A program made the position numbers and the translations under genes. Shown piece by piece: positions 46,501 to 51,881 of a stretch of DNA of 51,881 bases. Every line of letters begins with the position of its first letter. Within the stretch, counting starts at the first letter, position 1. This stretch comes from Oscillospiraceae bacterium (lineage in GTDB: Bacteria > Bacillota > Clostridia > Oscillospirales > CAG-272), in the NCBI GenBank assembly GCA_015064845.1, contig SVRL01000012.1, positions 1 through 51,881 of the forward strand, read 5' to 3'. The notes under the pieces were generated by a model that had not been told where the DNA came from, did no database searches, and saw nothing but the letters and a program-made list of their open reading frames with translations.

Positions 46501-49500
46501 TTGCATTTGATAGAGAAGATCATCCGCTTCGCGAGACATTCCGATATAGAAAGAAAGCTGTTCCCCAAATCCGATCTTTCCGCTTCGAAAAACGCAAACG
46601 GGCAGAATCAAAGCACCTTCGGAATTTGTAAATTCTCTTTCGGTTTCGGCAAGAAGCGCATAATCCTTTTCCGAGGGTAAAAGCGCAAACAGTCGGTCCT
46701 TCATGCTTTCAAAAGACGGCATTTGCAAAGGAATTGCCGTTACCCCAAGATATTTTGTATCTTTCGTGCCGTTGCGCGGACGGCGTTTTATCAAAAGAGT
46801 TTCTTCATCGTCAATAAATTCGCTTTCCAAAAACAAATCTGAAAAACTCTTATGCGCCAGATACGCGCGTTTTTCGGCAAGAACGGGTTCAAAATACAAT
46901 ATCGCGAAAGCATTTTTGTAATCGCCCGATATTTTGCAGGAAATCTCTGTGCATTCCGCATCGGGAAAAACGGAAAGCCGCAATCGGATTTCGTATTTTT
47001 TCCCGTCCTCTCCTCTGTGAATCGAACGGTATTCTGCAATCGCGCTGTCAGGAAAAAACTCAAATTCTCCGATATAATTTTGAGGTTCTTTTCCCAAGGC
47101 TACCGTGGGAAATACCACCCCGTCAATGTTCACGTAAATACGCATACCGGAGTGAAGCGAAAACAAATTGAAATCAGAAACGAAGACGGCATCTCTGCCG
47201 TTAATACATTCGATATGACCCGCAGAGGAAAGGAAAAGTTTCGTTTTATTATTGGAAAGTAACACCGTCTCGGGCGAAAGCAATCGATTTGCGCGCGGTT
47301 CGGGAACAAAAATTTCTTCATCCGCCCAAACAGGCGCGGAAATAATCAAACGGTTTTTCTTTTTTGGCAAAGGATGAACGGAAGTCGGAATTTTTTCTGC
47401 CGTCAGTTCGGCGGCGGCGCGCATATGCGGTTCCCGTAAAAAACGTTTGACAAAAATATCATCCATCAGAAAATTTGCCGTACTGAGTATGCTCATTCCC
47501 ACGTGATGCGCCATAAAGCTTCTTAAAACAGCAAAGCCGTTTCCCACACGGGTGCGCTCAAAATCCAATGCCTCGTAAAATCCGTATTTTCCGTACATAT
47601 CGAAGTCCTCCAGATTTTCCAGATTGGCAATGATTTCCGACGGATTATTTTCCAGCATCAAAAAACTTGCATATGGCGCGACGATTCTGCCGGTTTTCAT
47701 CATGGGGTCCTGCGCAAGCTCGGCAATGCCAAACGCGCGGTATTGATAATTCATCGCGCCGTCAAAAGCAAAATATCCGCTTTCCGAAATTCCGAAAACC
47801 ACCCTCTTGATCCCGAAAAATTTTCCGACGATCGCTTTCCGCTTTTGCATACGGTACGCATAAGAAAGCGCAAAATCGCTCAAAGATCCCCGCACACGCG
47901 GCAAAAAAATTCTCGGCATAAAATATTCAAATGCCGTTCCGCTCCAGGAAGCCACACCATATCTGCCCCATCCTCCGATCACACGTCTTCGCAAAGCAAA
48001 ATAATGCTCCGCGGGAACTTGGCGAAACGCAACCGCAAGAAAGCTTGCCGTTCTTGCTTCACTCATAAAGGTATCGTAATACGAATCGCTGAATTTCCCG
48101 TCACGCGCAGAATAACCAATGGTAAAAAACTTTCGGTTTTCACGGTAAAGTGCGGAAAAATCCGTTTCCTTCGCTATGTGAGAAAGAGTGGAGATCACGT
48201 GTACCAAAGCAGGGGATTCTCCGATATATTCCTTTGCGCCCTCACAAAAAGCAATCAGGGAGGCCGCAAAATTTCCGCTGTCAACGGTGGAAACGAATCC
48301 TTCGCCGAGAACAGAAAGTGTGTGAAGATCATACCAGTTATAAAGATGACCGTTCCATTTTTTTAAGCTTTCCAGCGTTTGCGCCGTGGATTCTGCGCGA
48401 AAGAGAAATTCTTCCTTTCCGATAAAATCAAAATCCCTCGCCGCAAGCAGACACAAAAGGTACATTCCGATATTGGTGGGAGAAGTTCGCATGGCAACGG
48501 CATAAGTCGGAAAAAACTGTACGTTATCGGGCGGAAGAAAATGTGTTTTTTCATTCACGTAATCTTTGAAATATTGCCATGCATCTCTCGTATATCCAAG
48601 CAATCTTTTCCGTTCGCTTCCGTCAGCTCCGTAAACTTTACGCCTTTCTTTTGAAAGATTCCACATCCAAAGCGGAAACAAAATCCAAATTCCGCCCAAA
48701 AAACAGGAAAACCCCAAAGGAAAAAGGACAAAACAAGCCCCGATCAAAACAGAAGGTAAAAATCTGCGATAATAAGCATCCAAGGACTGCGCGGAAAAAC
48801 TGTCTCCCTCAAAAGCGGTCGTCCAGTTCAAAAAATTTCGTTTGCTGACAAAAAAACGATACAAAATCCGCACGCATGCATCCGCGAAAAGATATCCCTC
48901 GTACGCCATGGAAGCCGTTTGAAAGCAAGCGCCCTTCAACGCATCGGAAAAAGCCGTAAAGCCTCTGTGGCAAACACCGAAAAAAACCGTTTCCAATGCG
49001 CGCCAAACAATGGGAAGAAAAACGAAAAATGCGCAAACGAAAGCCGTTTTTCCTCCGATTCCGAAACCGAGCGCCAAAAGCAACAGAGAAATCAAGGGTT
49101 CAGCGGCACGCAGGAAATTATCCGCAATTTTGAACTTGGAAAGCGATGTCATAGGATTTCGGATCGTATTCCCCTTTTCGCTGCGCACAAATCGGCAAAG
49201 ATAAGGTAAAATCTGTAAATCGCCCCGAAGCCAGCGGTGTTGGCGCATATAATAGGAGAGTGCGGTTTTGGGTGTACCGTCCGAAAGAACCGTTTGCGTT
49301 GCCAAAGCCGCGCGCAAAAGATTTCCCTCCGCAAGATCATGGCTGAGAATCCTTTCCTTTGGAAAAAAGCCATCACAGGCGCGCAAAAAAACGTCAATAT
49401 CCAAAATGCCTTTTCCGCAATAAATTCCTTCATCAAACAATTGCTGATAAAGATCCGAGGCGGCTTTGGCATAGGAATCCAAACCTGCCGCTCCTGCCGT

Positions 49501-50973
49501 CAAATGTGCAAATGCGCTATCCGATGTCAAAAGCAAAGAAGGAATCATTCTCGGCTGAATCACGGCATGCCCCGACGTGACTCTACCCTTTTCGGCATCG
49601 AAAGCAGGGCGGTTTTCGGGATGAAGCATCATACCGAGAAGCTCACGAACCGCGCCGATATATAGATTGGTATCGGCATCCAGGGTAATCAGATATTTCG
49701 TTTGCAAAAGTTTCTCATCCGTTTCAAAAAGAGGGACAAGCGTCGTCTTTCCTCCGCGTAAAAAACGGCAAAGCTCCAGAACACCTCCGCGCTTGCGCTC
49801 CCAACCGATATAAGCGCTTTCACTTGCGGAATATCTGCGCTCCCGTATAAACAGATAAAAGCAATTACCGTATTTTTCCCGTAAAGCGGAAATTCTTGCT
49901 TTTGCGTAAGCGAAAACAGCTTCGTCGTTTTCACCCTTTCGTTTCTTACTCTGCGGAAGATCTCCGAGAACGGCAAACGCAATATTTTCCGCTCCGTTGG
50001 TCAGATAAAAATCTTCCAGTTTATCGAAAATGACCTTATCTTTCTTTTCTCCGTATAAAAAAGTCGCAATGGAAACAAGAACTCTCGTTTTTTCCATAGA
50101 TTCACCGTGAGCAAGCGCAGGCAAAATCTTTTCACCCGTATCGGCAAAGAACGGCGCCGCCCATATTTTTGAAAAAGAAAAAATCGTAACAAACATGGGA
50201 ACCACCAACAGCAGATTCCAAAATCCGGCTCCGTTCATTAGAAGAAAAATGCACAGCAATGCCGCCGTCATGAAAAACAAAAAGAAAAAATAACTGCCAC
50301 CGCCCTCTTTTTGTTTAGTCAGAATCTCTCCGATATGCGTATTTTTCTCATTTGCTTTTGCCACGATCTGTTTTGCCGCTGAAAAAGGCTTTTGTCTTGA
50401 TTCATGCGCATAACGGGCAAGGCGTTTATGATATAGATATTTCGTTCCAACAGTACTTTCGGCATAAACGCCGACCGCTTCCGATAAAAATATTTTTTCG
50501 ATTTTTGAAAAGCAAAAAAATATTTCCGAAAAATCCACTTCACAAAGCGATAATAGATTATGCAGATATTTTTCATCTCTCTCTTTGATATAAAGCGCCG
50601 CGCCCGCAAGTGTCAAAAAATGCGGAAGCAAAAAAAGTTCTTCATCATAAAAGAGACTATTTTTTCCATTTTCCGTTTTATACAAAGCCGCTTTTACCGT
50701 CTTTCCCGAAATCGGTTCTGTATTTTCTGCAAGAAACCGTTCCGCAAAACGGTATAAACACGGGGTTCCGTCCTCAAAAACAGGCAAATGGCGAACGTCC
50801 CGAAAAGCGCGTACACTTTCCGAAACTGCGCTTGATAACCTGTTTTCATTTTCCGCGACCAAAACGGAAATTACAGATCCTTTCTTTAACGCTTGACGAA
50901 ATAACAATGCTGTTTTTTTCGCTGTTTTAAAAAAATACGAAATCGCTCCCTCTTTGATTTGCTCCGTTTTCAT
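43561..50973 (-). CDS. Giant GT84-GH94 protein, cyclic beta-1,2-glucan synthase-like (NdvB/ChvB/Cgs family)
   Basis: 2470 residues in one open frame. Inferred layout: N-terminal region (1-225), transmembrane pair (about 228-270), GT84 glycosyltransferase domain with LITLDADTNLYIG (D432, D434) and QHRWLRGD, the QxxRW-type motif, near residue 575; transmembrane clusters (about 620-670 and 740-775); a glycoamylase-like domain with WxxS/GISESGYFAFDGAMNY and GRIVAPYASFL near 1050-1125; beta-sandwich regions; and a C-terminal GH94 (alpha/alpha)6 phosphorylase domain with catalytic Asp in GTCDWNDGMN (D2149 or D2152) and GSASWYRKVALEIL. In Brucella/Agrobacterium such proteins polymerise, cyclise and trim beta-1,2-glucan at the inner membrane. 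No glucan exporter or modifying gene adjoins it here. AAGGAAG nine bases before the ATG. Confidence 0.9.
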   Translation of the reverse strand: MKTEQIKEGAISYFFKTAKKTALLFRQALKKGSVISVLVAENENRLSSAVSESVRAFRDVRHLPVFEDGTPCLYRFAERFLAENTEPISGKTVKAALYKTENGKNSLFYDEELFLLPHFLTLAGAALYIKERDEKYLHNLLSLCEVDFSEIFFCFSKIEKIFLSEAVGVYAESTVGTKYLYHKRLARYAHESRQKPFSAAKQIVAKANEKNTHIGEILTKQKEGGGSYFFFLFFMTAALLCIFLLMNGAGFWNLLLVVPMFVTIFSFSKIWAAPFFADTGEKILPALAHGESMEKTRVLVSIATFLYGEKKDKVIFDKLEDFYLTNGAENIAFAVLGDLPQSKKRKGENDEAVFAYAKARISALREKYGNCFYLFIRERRYSASESAYIGWERKRGGVLELCRFLRGGKTTLVPLFETDEKLLQTKYLITLDADTNLYIGAVRELLGMMLHPENRPAFDAEKGRVTSGHAVIQPRMIPSLLLTSDSAFAHLTAGAAGLDSYAKAASDLYQQLFDEGIYCGKGILDIDVFLRACDGFFPKERILSHDLAEGNLLRAALATQTVLSDGTPKTALSYYMRQHRWLRGDLQILPYLCRFVRSEKGNTIRNPMTSLSKFKIADNFLRAAEPLISLLLLALGFGIGGKTAFVCAFFVFLPIVWRALETVFFGVCHRGFTAFSDALKGACFQTASMAYEGYLFADACVRILYRFFVSKRNFLNWTTAFEGDSFSAQSLDAYYRRFLPSVLIGACFVLFPLGFSCFLGGIWILFPLWMWNLSKERRKVYGADGSERKRLLGYTRDAWQYFKDYVNEKTHFLPPDNVQFFPTYAVAMRTSPTNIGMYLLCLLAARDFDFIGKEEFLFRAESTAQTLESLKKWNGHLYNWYDLHTLSVLGEGFVSTVDSGNFAASLIAFCEGAKEYIGESPALVHVISTLSHIAKETDFSALYRENRKFFTIGYSARDGKFSDSYYDTFMSEARTASFLAVAFRQVPAEHYFALRRRVIGGWGRYGVASWSGTAFEYFMPRIFLPRVRGSLSDFALSYAYRMQKRKAIVGKFFGIKRVVFGISESGYFAFDGAMNYQYRAFGIAELAQDPMMKTGRIVAPYASFLMLENNPSEIIANLENLEDFDMYGKYGFYEALDFERTRVGNGFAVLRSFMAHHVGMSILSTANFLMDDIFVKRFLREPHMRAAAELTAEKIPTSVHPLPKKKNRLIISAPVWADEEIFVPEPRANRLLSPETVLLSNNKTKLFLSSAGHIECINGRDAVFVSDFNLFSLHSGMRIYVNIDGVVFPTVALGKEPQNYIGEFEFFPDSAIAEYRSIHRGEDGKKYEIRLRLSVFPDAECTEISCKISGDYKNAFAILYFEPVLAEKRAYLAHKSFSDLFLESEFIDDEETLLIKRRPRNGTKDTKYLGVTAIPLQMPSFESMKDRLFALLPSEKDYALLAETEREFTNSEGALILPVCVFRSGKIGFGEQLSFYIGMSREADDLLYQMQKCREKKERKQRARKMGALLQLQYASSGLNAPAQAFERFLLRKLIFGSEKQKEPHGFALDKNVFWKHGISGDNPIVLARMTEGSEDEFARLSALLCLFKYLCIRGVRYDFVIRYREEDAYAQPMRARVMETVERAGCEKFISWTCGIYVLNEAFLSEYEKFAFLLKASADFLLSETLADSMNSMDGIQLSQRTELLLKKAVSRKIEPVSAPYAEILKETPSGFFHKNGFLVKKPHGKTPFAHILSSKNFGTVLTENSLGFTFARNAGMQKLTPHTADGFYEDTGERLILRIYDSADKTVFEDYDLCASAAWTDFRFDGVRYYGRVAGLEYEVSVSLLGLHDMKKIKVTVENKFGEISARIAYAVVPCLGSAPSERHYYRYQRSDKGIRITSLADASKKNFSMAVFSSETDSIYTDEAAFRTDGAVFEGEERMAVLSARKKISGKTEVVFFLTACFSETQYLFLQKHCRSGDDFSAEKPKREYALLEIESGNPLFDAIVNRWSIYQTAVSRIAARSGFYQVSGAYGFRDQLQDALALIPILPREAKILILRAAAHQYEEGDVQHWWHESEKTGIRTRCSDDFLWLPYVTEEYVRQTGDVKILSLSVSYLRSAPLADSEHERYEKTEKSELREPLFLHLIRAVQNGRKFGAHGLPLIGTCDWNDGMNLVGAQGKGESVWLAFFKILVLRKTMRLCEIYGDLSLIPEMKKEENELCEALRTHGFDGGWYRRGYYDDGSVLGGKARGDCKIDLLPQAFSAILAYESGFEKEKARKSMQAVEKYLFDRQHSLVKLLYPPFDQDAQSPGYIKGYVPGIRENGGQYTHAAVWAALGFFLCGEYEKGTEILFAINPAERYQNPNVAEAYRIEPYVFAGDVYTNPQHIGRGGWSFYTGSASWYRKVALEILCGYTEEKGGFYLNPRLSPKFSSFRIRIDKENTIYRISVSLADRFSLTVDGKRVEDGEKYFFRFDGKEHDGVLKIKKNK

Positions 50974-51041
50974 CCCTCAACTTCCTTTCTGTCCGATTTT
51001 TTCTATTATTTACCGCAAAAAGAAAGTTTATTCTGTAACAA

Positions 51042-51070
51042 CAAAAAGAAATGCCCCGCAAAGCGGGGCA
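51042..51070 (-). terminator. Terminator of the truncated regulator gene
   Basis: Minus strand TGCCCCGC-TTT-GCGGGGCA stem followed by TTTCTTTTTG; lies between the regulator stop and the giant gene. Confidence 0.85.
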
Positions 51071-51074
51071 AATA

Positions 51075-51776
51075 TTAAAGCTTAATCGGATAATCACCGT
51101 ATCCCATACAACAAGAAATACCCTTCAAAGATATTCTTTGCATTTCCACGGTTGCAAGTAAAAGGCATAGACAAGTATGATACATCTCCGCAATATCATA
51201 CGTTAATCCCACGGATTTATGTTTCGATTTCTTTTCAATAACCAACCGGGATTCGATCAAACGATCCAAAACTTCGCGCAAAACGCTCTCATCCAATCTC
51301 GTTTTTTCTTTCAATTCTCCAAAGCTGATATCGCTCATGGAAATAATTGTCATACAAACAATAAGACAGTTTCTTTCTGACAATACGGGAAAGATGGTTT
51401 GCGCAAATGCAGCAGTATCACCACTAACATTCTCAAAAAATGCCCTTGTAAGAATTGCACCATAACCTTTCCCCGACAGCAAAGACAAGCCGTTCTCATT
51501 TGAAAAATGCAATGGTTCATCGTTAATAGGGACAGCTCTCCCTTTTAAATTCCATCTACCCACGCCATGATCTGCGTAAGCAAAAACAGTCAGCGCATCT
51601 TGAAAAGCCTCTTTACTCATTTGCGGATGTTCTGCCACCTTATCAAAAATTTGATTATAAATATCACTGTATGCATAATCCTGTCCGTAAAAAAGATAAT
51701 CGATGCTCACACCGAAATAATTCGCAATAGAAGGCAAGGTTTGCGTATCAGGCTGTGATGTCCCGGCTTCACATAG
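51075..51776 (-). pseudogene. XRE-family regulator missing its N-terminal half of the helix-turn-helix
   Basis: The open frame begins abruptly at CEAGTSQPDTQTLPSIA, then NYFGVSIDYLFYG: the second half of a Cro/C1 HTH (usual form xWExGxSxPDxxTLPxIAxYFxVSIDYL) with Cys in place of the conserved Trp. The expected first about 35 residues are absent and an in-frame TAA lies at 51779-51777. A TTG at 51737 could start a shortened protein without a working DNA-binding domain. The remaining about 200 residues look intact, with a C-terminal winged-helix-like part (ISFGELKEKTRLDESVLREVL) and no stop or frameshift. Most simply the gene was cut by insertion of the element whose end follows. Confidence 0.7.
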
Positions 51777-51794
51777 TTAAAGATATTTCTTCTG

Positions 51795-51830
51795 TATGAG
51801 TGCCTATTTTGTGTTTCATAGGCACTCATA
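51795..51830. repeat. Perfect 13-bp inverted repeat at the putative element end
   Basis: TATGAGTGCCTAT (51795-51807) and ATAGGCACTCATA (51818-51830) with a 10-base spacer, between the recombinase tail and the truncated regulator. It has no T-run on the minus strand, so a simple terminator for the recombinase is unlikely; it could be a recombinase-binding or attachment-site structure. Confidence 0.6.
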
Positions 51831-51839
51831 TTCCATTTT

Positions 51840-51881
51840 TCAATCAATTTTACCGATAAAGCGGTAGTAGATTTCAATCGG
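51840..51881 (-). CDS. C-terminal tail of a probable large serine recombinase (partial, enters from right edge)
   Basis: Only 13 residues plus stop are visible: PIEIYYRFIGKID. This closely resembles the conserved last strand pair of large serine recombinases of the TnpX/TndX type (DUF4368 end, hydrophobic-I-x-hydrophobic-Y-Y-x-F-[IV]-G). Such genes sit at one end of integrative elements with their 3' end facing the attachment site, as here. The fragment is too short to be certain. Confidence 0.5.
   Translation of the reverse strand, partial: PIEIYYRFIGKID

Noticed and set aside
1-51881. CRISPR arrays, tRNA and rRNA genes
   Set aside because: No regularly spaced direct repeats, no tRNA cloverleaf signatures (such as GGTTCGAATCC arms) and no rRNA sequence noticed on either strand.

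Overview
The window is chromosomal DNA of an anaerobic Gram-positive bacterium, most likely an uncultured member of class Clostridia (Bacillota), possibly from the gut. Evidence: an NAD-linked [FeFe] hydrogenase, S-box and FMN riboswitches, the Bacillota order rpoB-rpoC-L7Ae-rpsL-rpsG-fusA-tuf, a RibU-type ECF component, consensus sigma-A promoters (TTGACA/TATAAT, 16-17 bp spacers) and strong AGGAGG-type ribosome binding sites. No rRNA, tRNA or CRISPR array was seen.

Layout. 1-2.4 kb: end of an NADH:hydrogenase flavoprotein gene and its catalytic [FeFe] subunit. 2.6-5.5 kb: a small unknown protein and PcrA/UvrD helicase. 5.5-6.0 kb: a gene-free block of palindromic repeats. 6.0-11.6 kb: a secreted Cys/His-repeat protein, divergent from a membrane-anchored M15 carboxypeptidase, an Lhr-like helicase and a small membrane protein with an IIGGAD motif. 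11.6-13.2 kb: a GH20 hexosaminidase. 13.4-18.2 kb: a SAM-riboswitch operon metK - small membrane protein - recD2 - comFC. 18.3-21.4 kb: a helix-turn-helix regulator, an A+T-rich membrane protein set among repeats, and ribU under an FMN riboswitch.

21.4-34.1 kb is the core expression block, all on the minus strand: rpoB-rpoC, then a separately promoted L7Ae-rpsL-rpsG-fusA-tuf unit. rpoB fires from a consensus promoter back to back with an equally perfect promoter for alaS, which leads an alaS-hinT-M28 peptidase unit. 38.5-40.8 kb holds a divergent purine pair (NCS2 permease and phosphoribosyltransferase). 40.9-43.5 kb is a heavy-metal operon: CadC-type repressor, separate HMA-domain protein, Zn/Cd ATPase. 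43.6-51.0 kb is one 2470-codon gene for a cyclic beta-1,2-glucan-synthase-like GT84/GH94 enzyme.

The right edge holds what looks like a mobile-element junction. A helix-turn-helix regulator has lost its N-terminal half, and the foreign-looking sequence replacing it carries a perfect 13-bp inverted repeat and ends with a short C-terminal tail resembling that of a large serine recombinase. This and the regulatory RNAs are the parts most worth following up.
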